Assembly (NCBI GenBank): GCA_949077035.1 | Contig: CARUPR010000002.1 | Location: forward strand, 104,831-168,830 | Direction: 5' to 3' | Origin: an uncultured Eubacteriales bacterium | Lineage (GTDB): Bacteria; Bacillota; Clostridia; Christensenellales; UBA1242 | Length of the DNA: 64,000 nucleotides | Part shown: in pieces, positions 51,239 to 60,891 of the stretch | Position numbering within the stretch: the first letter of the stretch is position 1 | Layout: every line of letters starts with the position of its first letter | Program-made: the position numbers and the translations under genes | Notes under the pieces: model-generated | What the model saw: the letters and a program-made list of their open reading frames with translations, nothing else | What the model was told of the DNA's origin: nothing | Database searches by the model: none

Positions 51239-53833
51239 ATGGAAAAAAGTTATTCACCAGAAAAATTTGAAAATAAAATTTATCAAAATTGGTTGGAAAA
51301 AAATTACTTTACAACAAATCCTGATGGAAGAAAACATTTCAGTATTGTGATGCCACCTTGCAATGTTACCGGTAAGGCTCATATTGGTCATGCTCTTGAC
51401 AATACCATTCAAGATGTTCTTATCAGAAAGAAGAGAATGGAAGGCTTAAATACTTTATGGGTGCCAGGAACTGACCATGCTGCAATAGCAACCGAGCAGG
51501 TGCTTGTAAAACATCTTAAAGGTCAGGGATTGACAAAAGAAGGTGTAGGCAGAGAAGAATTTTTAAAAAGAGGTTGGGACTGGTATAGGCAATATACTCA
51601 TGTGATTTGTGACCAATTGAAAATGATGGGAGTATCTTGTGATTGGACAAGGCTTGCATTTACTATGGATGACAATCTTAATCATGCAGTTCGTCATGTT
51701 TTTTGCAAGTATTATAATGAAGGGCTTATTTATAAAGGCAAAAGGGTGGTAAATTATTGCCCAAGCTGCAAAACTACAATTTCTGATAATGAAAATGTGC
51801 ACATCGACCAAAACACATATCTTTGGTATATCCGATATCCATTTGCAGATGGAAGTGGTGAGGTTGTTGTTGCAACCACTCGTCCAGAAACAATTTTTGG
51901 TGATACTGCAGTTGCGGTAAACCCAAATGATGAGAGATTTAAAGGTCAAATTGGTAAAGACCTTATTTTGCCACTTATGAATAAAAAAATCAAATTGATT
52001 GGCGATGATTATTGCGAGATAGGTTTCGGAACTGGTGCTGTTAAAATTACTCCAGCTCATGACCCTAATGATTATGAAGTTGGTTTACGTCACAATTTGG
52101 ATGTTGTAAATTGTATCGATGACGAAGGTAAACTTACCGAAATAACAGGCAAGTTTGCAGGAATGGATAGAATTGAAGCAAGAAAACTGATTGAACAAGC
52201 ATTGGAAGAGGGTGGTTATTTGGTTAAAAAAGAAAGATATAAAAACCAAGTAGGCACTTGCGAAAGATGTGGTTGTATTACAGAGCCAAGAATATCAACA
52301 CAATGGTTTGTAAAAATGCAAGAACTTGCAAAACCTGCAGTTGAAGCGGTAAAATCAGGCAAACTTAAATTTCATCCAAAACGCTATGAAAAAACTTATT
52401 TAAACTGGCTTGAAAATATTCAAGATTGGTGTATTTCAAGACAGATTTGGTTGGGTCATAGAATTCCTGTATTTACCTGTGAACATGGTCATTCTTTCGC
52501 CTCAGAAACAGACCCGGTAGAATGTCCTGAATGTCATAGCAAAAACTTGACTCAAGACAATGATGTGCTTGATACGTGGTTCTCATCTGCGCTTTGGCCT
52601 TTCTCAACTCTTGGCTATCCAAATCAGACAGAAGATTTAAAATATTATTATCCAACATCAGCTCTTGTTACTGGTTATGATATTATTACATTCTGGGTGT
52701 CTAAAATGGTGTTCTCTGGGTTAAAATTTATGGGTGAAGTTCCATTTAGCGATGTTGTAATTCATGGTCTTGTGCGTGATATAAAGGGTGTGAAGATGTC
52801 TAAACATTTAGGTAATGGAATTGACCCTATTGATATGATAGAAAAGTATGGCGCCGATGCTTTGAGACTCAGTTTGATTAATGGTATGAGCATGGGGACT
52901 GATGTCAAATATGGCGAAGAGAAGGCAAAGGAAGCTAAGATATTTATCAACAAACTTTACAATGCAAGCAAATTTGTCATTCAAAATCTTGAAGGATTAC
53001 AACTTAAAGATTTGAAAAAATTGAATCTGCAAGAAAAGGATAGATGGATTTTAAATGAGCTTGATATTCTTATTAAATCTGTCAATAAAAATATAGATAG
53101 ATATGCTTTAGGTGTTGCTACTTCAAATCTTATAAGCTTTACAGTTTCAAAATTCTGCGATTGGTATATAGAACTTACCAAGGTAGATTTATATAGCGAC
53201 AATATAGAAAGAAAACAGGTTGCTCAAAATGTTTTATATTATGTCTTTGATAAATTAATAAAATTATTTCATCCTTTTATTCCTTTTGTCACAGAATATA
53301 TCTATCAAGAACTTCCTTATCATGAAGAAACTTTGATGAAAACTTCATATCCTACAAAGTTAAATTTAAAGCTTGGAAAGAATGATTTTGAAAAGATAAT
53401 AGAGGTGATAAAAGCGATAAGAAATGCAAGGGCGGAATTTAATGTCCCTGACAATAAACGCACATCATTGAAAGTTATGGTGGAGGAGCAGGGGCTTGTT
53501 GAAGATAACCTTGCAGAGATTGCTAAGCTTGCTTTTGGAAACAGTGCAGAGCTTGTGAAGCAAGAACCTCTCGAAAAATGTGTCAAAGTCCTTTGTGGTG
53601 ACATAAAAGTATTTATACCTATGGGTGAACTTGTTGATAATGAAAAGGAAAAAGAAAGACTAAACAAGGAAATAAAGGCGATAGAATTTGAAATAGAACG
53701 TTCTTCTAAGATGCTTTCAAATCCAGGTTTTGCAAATAAAGCACCAAAGCAAATGGTTGAAAATGAAAAAGACAAGCTTGAAAATAATAAATCAAAGCTT
53801 GAAAAACTTAAAAAAGAATTGCAAAGTTTGTGA
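51239..53833 (+). CDS. valS: Valyl-tRNA synthetase
   Basis: This class Ia synthetase charges tRNA-Val and edits Thr-tRNA-Val. The 864-residue protein has the HIGH motif (GKAHIGHALDN, about residue 46), the editing domain (ATTRPETIFGDTAVAVNP), zinc-binding cysteines (CERCGC, CPECHSKN), and a C-terminal coiled coil. The ATP-binding loop reads KMSKH (519-523) rather than KMSKS; the two lysines are kept. AGGAGAAAAAC precedes the ATG. It is a single-gene unit. Confidence 0.97.
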   Translation: MEKSYSPEKFENKIYQNWLEKNYFTTNPDGRKHFSIVMPPCNVTGKAHIGHALDNTIQDVLIRKKRMEGLNTLWVPGTDHAAIATEQVLVKHLKGQGLTKEGVGREEFLKRGWDWYRQYTHVICDQLKMMGVSCDWTRLAFTMDDNLNHAVRHVFCKYYNEGLIYKGKRVVNYCPSCKTTISDNENVHIDQNTYLWYIRYPFADGSGEVVVATTRPETIFGDTAVAVNPNDERFKGQIGKDLILPLMNKKIKLIGDDYCEIGFGTGAVKITPAHDPNDYEVGLRHNLDVVNCIDDEGKLTEITGKFAGMDRIEARKLIEQALEEGGYLVKKERYKNQVGTCERCGCITEPRISTQWFVKMQELAKPAVEAVKSGKLKFHPKRYEKTYLNWLENIQDWCISRQIWLGHRIPVFTCEHGHSFASETDPVECPECHSKNLTQDNDVLDTWFSSALWPFSTLGYPNQTEDLKYYYPTSALVTGYDIITFWVSKMVFSGLKFMGEVPFSDVVIHGLVRDIKGVKMSKHLGNGIDPIDMIEKYGADALRLSLINGMSMGTDVKYGEEKAKEAKIFINKLYNASKFVIQNLEGLQLKDLKKLNLQEKDRWILNELDILIKSVNKNIDRYALGVATSNLISFTVSKFCDWYIELTKVDLYSDNIERKQVAQNVLYYVFDKLIKLFHPFIPFVTEYIYQELPYHEETLMKTSYPTKLNLKLGKNDFEKIIEVIKAIRNARAEFNVPDNKRTSLKVMVEEQGLVEDNLAEIAKLAFGNSAELVKQEPLEKCVKVLCGDIKVFIPMGELVDNEKEKERLNKEIKAIEFEIERSSKMLSNPGFANKAPKQMVENEKDKLENNKSKLEKLKKELQSL

Positions 53834-53918
53834 TAAAAATATAAAAATATCAATATTTTGTATCAATTATGTTAGACATAATACTAAATGTTGTGTTTAA
53901 ACATCTTAAGGAGGATTA

Positions 53919-54671
53919 ATGAAAAAATATCGCAATTGGACTAAATTTAAAGACTTAACAAAAAAAGATAAGATTTTTAGAATAGTCAATTTGACACTTA
54001 TGTTTGCACTTTTATTTGCAACAATAGGCCTTCTTATATATTATGTCAAAACAGGTGATAAAAATAATCGTATGGTTTCATGTATAGCTATGAGTGTAGT
54101 TTATTTGGTGCCAATACTTGTCGAGCTTATAATTGGCAGACGTATTCAAAACCTTGTCACATTTTACTTTTTAGTTTATGCTCTTGTTGCAGGATTTTTG
54201 GGGAGTTGTTTTAGTCTTTATAAAACTACTTCATGGTTTGATATTCCAGTGCATATTTTGGCAGGATATACATTCTCATTCTTTGGTATTGTAATTTTAT
54301 CAAGACTTGAAAAGTATCATACGCTGAAACCAATTACAATAATCATATTCTGTTTTTTCTGCACACTTTCAGTTGAACTTGTTTGGGAGCTTGTTGAATG
54401 GTTTTCAGATTTGGTTTTAAATCAGACAGCTCAGGGTGAAATTGTGCCAGGTTATGGTGCTCCACTTGTGACCGATACAAATCTTGATATGCTTTGTAAT
54501 TTAGTTGGTGGACTATTGTTTTCAGTTCAGTTTTTAATTGGCAAATTTACCAAGTTTTCATTTGGTGTTAACTTCTTTGAAGGTGAGTTGTGCCCAAAAG
54601 AACAAGATAATAAAGATGTTTCAGATAAAAATGCTGAAGAAATAAATTTAGAAAAAACAAAACAAAAGTAA
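53919..54671 (+). CDS. YjdF/DUF2238-like membrane protein
   Basis: The 250-residue protein has about six membrane helices. The conserved polar motifs WFDIPVHILAGY, VWELVEWFSDLVLN and DTNLDMLCNLVGG match the spacing of the DUF2238/YjdF membrane family (D-x3-H, W-E-x2-E-x3-D, D-x2-N-x2-G). Buried charged residues suggest transport or lipid chemistry, but the function is unknown. The C-terminal tail is acidic. AAGGAGGA precedes the ATG. Confidence 0.7.
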   Translation: MKKYRNWTKFKDLTKKDKIFRIVNLTLMFALLFATIGLLIYYVKTGDKNNRMVSCIAMSVVYLVPILVELIIGRRIQNLVTFYFLVYALVAGFLGSCFSLYKTTSWFDIPVHILAGYTFSFFGIVILSRLEKYHTLKPITIIIFCFFCTLSVELVWELVEWFSDLVLNQTAQGEIVPGYGAPLVTDTNLDMLCNLVGGLLFSVQFLIGKFTKFSFGVNFFEGELCPKEQDNKDVSDKNAEEINLEKTKQK

Positions 54672-54694
54672 GTTAATCGCTAGCAAAATAAAAG

Positions 54695-54728
54695 AAAACC
54701 TCAAATCATTTTTTGATTTGAGGTTTTT
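54695..54728. terminator. Strong intrinsic terminator between convergent genes
   Basis: AAAACCTCAAATCA pairs perfectly with TGATTTGAGGTTTT around five T. It could work in both directions. Confidence 0.9.
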
Positions 54729-54861
54729 GTGTTTCAAAATTTATAGTCCTTCCTGTGTTTTTTTGTTATAAACAAAATTCCATTCATTTTTTTGTTAATA
54801 ATGATGTTTTAAGCAGGTTGGTGTTTATCAGGTTGTTGTTTAAAATCTTATAAAATTTTTA

Positions 54862-57051
54862 TCATTCATGTCTCAGCGACTCGATTGGGTCAAGTTTGCT
54901 TGCTTTGGCTGAAGGATAAAGACCTGCAAGGACACTTATAAATATGCTTATTGCAAGTGCTTCTACAAAGAAATACCACATCATTTTTATAGGGGCAAAG
55001 CCAATTAATATATTAAATACAAGTGTAAGGATTCCTCCAATTATCAAAGTAAAAATTATTCCTGTAATTCCTGCAAGAAGTCCGACAAGAAAACTTTCGG
55101 TTGAAAATATTAATTTTATATCTTTTTTCCTCGCGCCAATACTTTTAAGAACTCCAATTTCCTTTGTACGTTCTGAAACGCTGATATAAAGTACAACTAA
55201 AATCATAATCAATGCAACAGCAAGTGAGATGCCTGCGATAATTGTCAAAGCTATTGAAAAGGTATCCAACATTTCATCAAACATTCTGACAAGTTTTTCT
55301 TCAAGAGAGCCAGACAATTCTTTTTGAGTAGACACATAGTCATTTATAAGCTTTGTTGCCTTTGTATTGTTGGTTGTTATATAAAGAGTGGTTGGTGAAA
55401 GGCCTTTTGAATCGTTGTTTTCTTTAAAGCGAGAATTTAAATAGTCATAATCTACATACATTACAAGCATACCTGAAAACATTGAAACATCAACTATGCC
55501 TGAGATTTCAACCTCTGTTTCAATTGGTGCCTTCAATTCTGGAAGATTTATTGAAAGAATGACCTTTTTCCCTACAACGTCTTCAATTTTTTCAATACCC
55601 ATTGCTTTTGCGGCAGCAGATGAAAGCATAATTTGACCATCACCACAAATAGAGCTATTTTCTGTTAAAAGATGTTTTTCATTATAGTAAGGTGGGGTGG
55701 TGTAGGAATAAAATATAGGACATTCCTTTGGCTTTGCCTCTTCTTCATCTTCAGTTTCCTCTGGTTGATAGATGATTTTTGCAAGTGCTGAGCTGCCATT
55801 GCCAAAACCAGTCATCATGCTGAAACCATAGGAGAGGTTATAATCATATTCATCTTCATTTTTGGTGACAACTCTAAAATCGCTATTTTTACTTTCAAGG
55901 TATTCATTTAAATTAAGGCTGATATCAGCAATTTCTTCATCTGTGAATGATTTTGGTGCGACTATAGAGGTTGAACCTCTTTTGGTAATTGTGGCAACAT
56001 TTGGTGAAGAATAACTAAGTGCTTGGTCAGAAATATATCCTGTAAGACCAGCCCCAAATGATAACATTAAAATTAAACTTATAAGTGAAATTGAAACGCC
56101 AATTGCCATCAAGAAGTTTTTAACCTTGCTTGCCCACATGTTGTGGATTGACAATTTTAAAGCTGAGAGGATTGAAAGGTGACCTTCTTTATTTTTTTTG
56201 TTTTTTCTTTTGTTTTTTATTTTAGCTTCATCAAAATTGGGGGCTTGACTATTTTGAGTTGTTTCTTCTTTATTTAATTCAGATTTTATGACAGAATTTA
56301 TATCTGAATTTTTATTTAAATCAGTTTCATAGATTTCATCATTTTTTTGAAGGTTTGGGATATAATCTTTATTTTTTTCATCGCGGACAAGTTTTCCGTC
56401 AGATATTTCAATTATTCTTGATGAGATTTTTGCAACTTTTTCTGAATGTGTGACCATTATCACAAGCTTGCCACTATCGGCGATATCTTTCAAAATGTCA
56501 AGAATTTGCAGTGTGGTTGTGCTGTCAAGAGCACCAGTAGGCTCGTCTGCAAGAATGATATCGGGGTCATTTATCAAAGCTCTTGCAATTGCAACGCGTT
56601 GCTTTTGTCCTCCCGAAAGTTGGGTAGGTTTCTTTTTGATTTGGTCGCCTAAGCCCAATTTGTTTAATAATGCGATAGCTTTTTCATGTTTTACACCTTC
56701 CTTTACGCCAGAAAGGGTGAGGCCTATTGTAACATTATCAATCACGCTTAAATGAGGTATTAAATTGAATGATTGAAAAACAAATCCAATCTTTTTCTTT
56801 CGATAATCATCAAGTTCTTTTTGCTTGAAGTTTTTTAAATCTTGCTCACCAATTATGATTTCGCCACGATAATCAGAATCCAATCCGCCAATAAGATTCA
56901 TTAAAGTGCTTTTTCCACTTCCGCTTTCTCCTATGATGGAAACAAGTTCTCCCTTTTCGAAGGACATATTTATATCATTGAGTGCGGTGAATTTTTCTTT
57001 ATTTTCAAGTTTATAATCTTTGTAAACATTTTTAAGTTGAAGAATTTTCAT
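54862..57051 (-). CDS. MacB/LolD-FtsX-type ABC transporter, ATPase fused to permease
   Basis: The 729-residue protein combines an ABC ATPase (about 1-225: Walker A GESGSGKST, signature LSGGQKQR, Walker B IILADEPTGALD, H-loop VTHS) with an acidic linker and an FtsX-type permease. The first membrane helix is at about 310-332. A large extracytoplasmic domain follows, then three C-terminal helices (about 605-720, with GVLKSIGARKKDIKLIF). This is the mechanotransmission fold of MacB, working as a homodimer without substrate channelling across the membrane. It may extract lipids or peptides or sense antibiotics. AGGAGCA lies before the ATG. Confidence 0.92.
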   Translation of the reverse strand: MKILQLKNVYKDYKLENKEKFTALNDINMSFEKGELVSIIGESGSGKSTLMNLIGGLDSDYRGEIIIGEQDLKNFKQKELDDYRKKKIGFVFQSFNLIPHLSVIDNVTIGLTLSGVKEGVKHEKAIALLNKLGLGDQIKKKPTQLSGGQKQRVAIARALINDPDIILADEPTGALDSTTTLQILDILKDIADSGKLVIMVTHSEKVAKISSRIIEISDGKLVRDEKNKDYIPNLQKNDEIYETDLNKNSDINSVIKSELNKEETTQNSQAPNFDEAKIKNKRKNKKNKEGHLSILSALKLSIHNMWASKVKNFLMAIGVSISLISLILMLSFGAGLTGYISDQALSYSSPNVATITKRGSTSIVAPKSFTDEEIADISLNLNEYLESKNSDFRVVTKNEDEYDYNLSYGFSMMTGFGNGSSALAKIIYQPEETEDEEEAKPKECPIFYSYTTPPYYNEKHLLTENSSICGDGQIMLSSAAAKAMGIEKIEDVVGKKVILSINLPELKAPIETEVEISGIVDVSMFSGMLVMYVDYDYLNSRFKENNDSKGLSPTTLYITTNNTKATKLINDYVSTQKELSGSLEEKLVRMFDEMLDTFSIALTIIAGISLAVALIMILVVLYISVSERTKEIGVLKSIGARKKDIKLIFSTESFLVGLLAGITGIIFTLIIGGILTLVFNILIGFAPIKMMWYFFVEALAISIFISVLAGLYPSAKASKLDPIESLRHE

Positions 57052-57253
57052 AAATGCTCCTGTTGAAAAAGGTGAATTTTTTATACTATAAATATTTAAT
57101 TATTATATCATCTTTAAATATTTTCGTCAATTATATAATGCTGTAAATAAATTTTTAATAAATTTTTTATTTAAACCATTTTTTTAAATAAATTGCATAG
57201 CCTTCAAAATATTTCAAAAAATTACATTTTTTTATAAATTTTTTGAAAATTGA

Positions 57254-57282
57254 TTGCATACTTATAGGTTATATGTTATTAT
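57254..57282 (+). promoter_or_regulatory. Promoter of the solenoid-ArsP_2 operon
   Basis: TTGCAT (57254-57259), a 17-bp spacer, then TGT-TATTAT (hexamer 57277-57282). The leader to 57409 is about 120 nt. The rest of the gap from 57052 holds AT-rich sequence and, on the minus strand, -10-like boxes for the ABC transporter gene. Confidence 0.55.
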
Positions 57283-57408
57283 ATTTTAAAAGTATCCTGT
57301 TTTTTTGAGATTTTTTGAGTTTTTATGCTTGAAAGATTTTATTTCTTTCTATGCATTTTATTTAAATTTTCTTTAATGATATTTTCAAAATATAATTTTG
57401 GAGGAATT

Positions 57409-58365
57409 ATGAAATTTTTTAAAAAGAAAGAAAAGGTTATTGACCCTATTATCCATGACGAAGAAGCAAATTTCACTTTATCTAATGGAGTTCATATTTT
57501 AAATAAATGTCAAAATGTCACTTTGACTGGAAGTGCCATTGTATTGGAAAGTTTTAACTGCAGTTTCAAAGAAATTTCAGGTAAGGCTAAAGTTCAAATG
57601 ATGGAAGAAGGTGAGGTTGATTTGCTTACCGGCAAGGCAAAGATTGGTCTTTTTAAAAGCGGAAAAATCACAACTATAAGTGATAAAGCTTCAATTACAA
57701 CTATCAACACCTGTGTTATTGATTATGTAAAAGGTAAAGCTTCTATTGGCACAATGAATGGAGGTTTTATTCGTTTTGTTGATGATAAGGCAGAGCTTGC
57801 AACAATTACCAGTGGTAATGTTATGTTTGTGAGAGGCAAGGCTAGAATTGTCACCATGATTGAAGGCAAAATAATCGGCATTTTGGATGATGCTCATCTG
57901 GTAAGTATGCTTAGCGGCGATATCACATATTTATTGAATGACAGCAGGGTTGGGACTATGAATAATGGTTCTATCGGTCTTTTTGCTGATAGTAGTGAAG
58001 TTTCTACATTCAATAATGGCAAAATTGATGAAATGATTGGAAAATCACTTATTTCTGCAAATATGAATGGAGAGATTGGATATCAAGACAAACAAACAAT
58101 TATTTTGTATTCTCCACAAGAAAGTGCTAAGAGAATGAGTGAGTATAGACAAGATAAAGAAGAGCAGCAAAATGATGCGCAGGCACTAGCTGAAGAATTA
58201 AATGATGAAGCTTCTGAAGGCGCAGGTCAAACTCAAGAAAATGAAATATCAGAAAAAGTCGAAGAAGTGAAAGTTATGGCAGAGCCTAAAAAGTCAAGAA
58301 AGAAAAAAGCTGTTGAGCAACAACAACTGAAACTTGATTTAGAAGATTCTGAAAACAACGACTAA
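57409..58365 (+). CDS. Cytoplasmic beta-solenoid protein built from 17-residue repeats
   Basis: The 318-residue protein contains ten consecutive 17-residue units (residues 49-218), such as NGGFIRFVDDKAELATI and TSGNVMFVRGKARIVTM. The consensus is xxGxIxxVxxKAxIxTM. Inward-facing Ile/Val at fixed positions indicate a beta-solenoid, comparable to bactofilins, which use slightly longer turns. An acidic, then lysine-rich tail follows. The ATG at 57409 is chosen for its GGAGG ribosome site; an in-frame ATG at 57325 would add a hydrophobic stretch but has no ribosome site. It is 28 nt upstream of the metal permease gene. I know no name for this family. Confidence 0.7.
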   Translation: MKFFKKKEKVIDPIIHDEEANFTLSNGVHILNKCQNVTLTGSAIVLESFNCSFKEISGKAKVQMMEEGEVDLLTGKAKIGLFKSGKITTISDKASITTINTCVIDYVKGKASIGTMNGGFIRFVDDKAELATITSGNVMFVRGKARIVTMIEGKIIGILDDAHLVSMLSGDITYLLNDSRVGTMNNGSIGLFADSSEVSTFNNGKIDEMIGKSLISANMNGEIGYQDKQTIILYSPQESAKRMSEYRQDKEEQQNDAQALAEELNDEASEGAGQTQENEISEKVEEVKVMAEPKKSRKKKAVEQQQLKLDLEDSENND

Positions 58366-58393
58366 GCTTTTATAATAAATAAGGATAAGTTGA

Positions 58394-59452
58394 ATGCATA
58401 TTTTTTTAGACGCATTATGGGACGCATTTAAAGATACATTAATTATTCTTCCTTTTTTGTATTTGACTTATCTTTTAGTAAGTTATTTTTCTCACAACGA
58501 TAATGAAAAATACTCTAAAATTCTTCATAAAACAAATAAAGCAGGGCCGGTAATTGGTTCTTTTTTGGGAAGCATTCCTCAATGTGGTTTTTCATCAGTA
58601 ATGAGCAATCTTTATTCAAGAAAAATTGTTACACTTGGGACTTTGATTGCTGTTTTTATTTCTACCAGTGATGAAGCAATCCCTCTTATGATTTCAAAAC
58701 CAGAATTTATACCCAAACTTTTGATTTTAATGGCTGTAAAAATTGTTTATGGTATAATTGTTGGGTATATTATTGATTCATTAATTCATTTATTTTCAAA
58801 AAAGAATCAAGTCTTGCATGAATACCATGACAGACATTGTCCTGCCGGAAAAGAAATGACTTTTGAGGGTGGTGAAATTCTTGATGATTTAAATCATGAA
58901 AACCATTGTCATGGCAATGAATGTTCTGCTGAAGAAATAAACAATAATGATGAAAATCATAACCATAGTCACGACCATAATCATGAACATAAATGTTGTC
59001 ATGCAGATGAAGAAGAAGGTGGTCATAATCATACCCATTCTCATTGCTGTGCAACAAATATATTTTTAGATGCATTAAAACATACGCTTATTATATTAGC
59101 TTATGTGTTTATAGCGACATTGTTTATAAATTTAATAAGAGGCTATTGTGGAGGTCTTGAGCCACTTAAAAAGATATTTACTTCAAATCCATATCTGCAA
59201 ATTTTACTTGCCTGCGTGATAGGCTTGATTCCAAATTGTGCATCCAGTGTATTCTTGGTTGAAATGTTTATGGAAGGGGTAATATTGTTTCCAGCATTGG
59301 TTGGTGGGCTGTGTGCAGGGGCAGGCGTAGGACTGATTGTCCTTTATACTTGCAATTATAAAAAGATAGGTCAAAATATATTTATCACGTTTCTGGTTTT
59401 CAGTTTAGCAATTATTTTGGGTATAATTACTAATTTTTTGCCGATTTGGTGA
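58394..59452 (+). CDS. ArsP_2-type ten-helix metal permease with a histidine-rich loop
   Basis: The 352-residue protein matches the putative ten-helix heavy-metal exporters (ArsP_2, PF11449). It is an inverted repeat of two halves with the paired motifs GSIPQCGFSSVMSNLYSRK (N half) and GLIPNCASSVFLVEMFMEG (C half). Each half holds a P-x-C site in the membrane. Between them lies a loop (about 140-225) with more than twenty histidines and several cysteines (HNHSHDHNHEHKCCH), suited to bind zinc, nickel or copper. Export of a thiophilic or divalent metal is inferred. Confidence 0.85.
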   Translation: MHIFLDALWDAFKDTLIILPFLYLTYLLVSYFSHNDNEKYSKILHKTNKAGPVIGSFLGSIPQCGFSSVMSNLYSRKIVTLGTLIAVFISTSDEAIPLMISKPEFIPKLLILMAVKIVYGIIVGYIIDSLIHLFSKKNQVLHEYHDRHCPAGKEMTFEGGEILDDLNHENHCHGNECSAEEINNNDENHNHSHDHNHEHKCCHADEEEGGHNHTHSHCCATNIFLDALKHTLIILAYVFIATLFINLIRGYCGGLEPLKKIFTSNPYLQILLACVIGLIPNCASSVFLVEMFMEGVILFPALVGGLCAGAGVGLIVLYTCNYKKIGQNIFITFLVFSLAIILGIITNFLPIW

Positions 59453-59458
59453 AAATGG

Positions 59459-59488
59459 TTGACAAAATAGGGTATACTAATTTAAAAT
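59459..59488 (+). promoter_or_regulatory. Promoter of the Rho-like gene
   Basis: Perfect TTGACA (59459-59464), an 18-bp spacer, then TAAAAT (59483-59488). The leader is about 34 nt and includes ACTTAGGAGA (59515-59524). Confidence 0.65.
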
Positions 59489-59528
59489 AAAATTGTTATT
59501 ATATTTATTAATTGACTTAGGAGAGCTT

Positions 59529-60668
59529 ATGATAAACGATACTAACATTATTGAAAGACAAAAAGAAGAAATGATAAAGGCTTTGGGGGTATTTGAACTT
59601 AGGGGGCTTGCAAGACAACTTGGGGTGTCTTCGCCTACAACCAAACGAAGGGATGAATTGATTGCTTTAATTCTTGAAGCATCAAGAAATGGTAAATCAT
59701 TTGATGATGGTTTGCCAAAAAGAGGACGTCCTTATAAGAGGTTGAATATACTTGACAGTATAACCAATAAAATTACTCCCGATGTTACAGGTGAACGAAT
59801 GGATTTTGTAAATTTGGTAAGATTTTCTCAAGAGGTTGCACCAGTTCATGATGAATCGGTTGAAGATGAAGTCTTTGTTTTTGACGGAATTTTAAGAAGA
59901 TTTGAAGACAATGCTGTCATAAATGATATGAAGTCAAACACCATTGTCTATGTTTTCAATGATGCAGAATTTTATGACAAATTTGAATCAGGGGATTGTG
60001 TAAAGGTTGAAGCCAAAAAACTTGTTGGTCAATCTCAATTTGTTGCCAGCAAAATTTTAGAAATAAATGGTGCGCCAGCCGATGAATATCAACCACTTTG
60101 TTTTGAACAAGGTGAAGAAATCATTGATAATAAGACAATTCCTTTTGGTAATGGTGAAGTTGCACTTGGAAGAAGAAATATTTATAGACTTGAAAAAGAT
60201 TTATTTGAAGATGAAAATTTTGACAAGTTTTATAATGACTGCATTGAGAGAGGTATGCATTTCTTGATGCTTGGAATAAACACTTCCTATGAAAATCAAA
60301 TCAAGTTTAAAAATTTGAAGATAAAAGACAACTTTACAACAGTGTATGGGACAAACAATGATATAAATTTCAATAAAATTGTTGATGTTGTATTTTATGC
60401 AATGAATCTTGTTGCAAGAGGTGAAAAGGTGGTTGTGTTTGTTTCAGATATAGTTGAAACAGTAAGAAGTCTTGATGCTTGTTTTGAAAACAAACAAAAT
60501 GAAGAACACGCACCAAAAGCGAAGATTGTTATGCAAAAACTTTTGGCTTTTGCAAGGGCTTATTCAAGTGGTGTAAGCGGAACTTTATTTATGTGTTATA
60601 ATGAAAGTGACCTAAATGACAAATTCTTGACAAATGAAATTTTAAAAATCAGCAAAAAAATAAATTAA
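59529..60668 (+). CDS. Rho-like protein lacking Walker A (degenerate termination factor Rho)
   Basis: The 379-residue protein starts with a Rho N-terminal helix domain (FELRGLARQLGVSSPTTKRR, about 18-37). An OB-like RNA-binding part follows (EDEVFVFDGILRRFEDNAVI). The rest follows the Rho ATPase core in order. MLGINTSYENQIKF stands where Rho has LLIDERPEEVTDM. NDINFNKIVDVVFYAMNLVA stands for the RHVQVAEMVLERAKRLVE helix, and EKVVVFVSDIVETVRSLD for KDVVILLDSITRLARAY. FARAYSSGVSGTLFMCY stands for ARNIEEGGSLTIIATAL. The P-loop GxxKAGKT is gone and the Walker B Asp is displaced. It should not hydrolyse ATP. AGGAGAGC precedes the ATG. Confidence 0.7.
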   Translation: MINDTNIIERQKEEMIKALGVFELRGLARQLGVSSPTTKRRDELIALILEASRNGKSFDDGLPKRGRPYKRLNILDSITNKITPDVTGERMDFVNLVRFSQEVAPVHDESVEDEVFVFDGILRRFEDNAVINDMKSNTIVYVFNDAEFYDKFESGDCVKVEAKKLVGQSQFVASKILEINGAPADEYQPLCFEQGEEIIDNKTIPFGNGEVALGRRNIYRLEKDLFEDENFDKFYNDCIERGMHFLMLGINTSYENQIKFKNLKIKDNFTTVYGTNNDINFNKIVDVVFYAMNLVARGEKVVVFVSDIVETVRSLDACFENKQNEEHAPKAKIVMQKLLAFARAYSSGVSGTLFMCYNESDLNDKFLTNEILKISKKIN

Positions 60669-60747
60669 TTATTATTTAATGTATAGAATAAATTTTTTTT
60701 GCAGACAATATTAGAGTAAAGTGGTTTTATTTTACCCTTTATTAAAA

Positions 60748-60798
60748 ACAAATCGCAAGTGTGAGTAAATTAGCTCTAGTTAAGGCGATTTGTTTTTT
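60748..60798 (+). terminator. Terminator after the Rho-like gene
   Basis: ACAAATCGC (60748-60756) pairs perfectly with GCGATTTGT (60785-60793) and runs into T. The 28-nt loop is unusually long and contains a smaller GAG/CTC hairpin. Confidence 0.75.
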
Positions 60799-60891
60799 GT
60801 TGCTTTAAGTTTTATCCAAAAATCTGAATATCACTGCCAAATTTGTATTTTGTCTTTATTGAATCTATTTTATTGAAATATAATTAAATGT

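Noticed and set aside
51563..52060. 165-codon minus-strand frame inside valS
   Set aside because: It is a shadow of a well-conserved synthetase gene, without its own signals.
53320..53853. 177-codon minus-strand frame at the end of valS
   Set aside because: Its Ser/Phe-rich translation mirrors the Lys/Glu coiled coil on the other strand.
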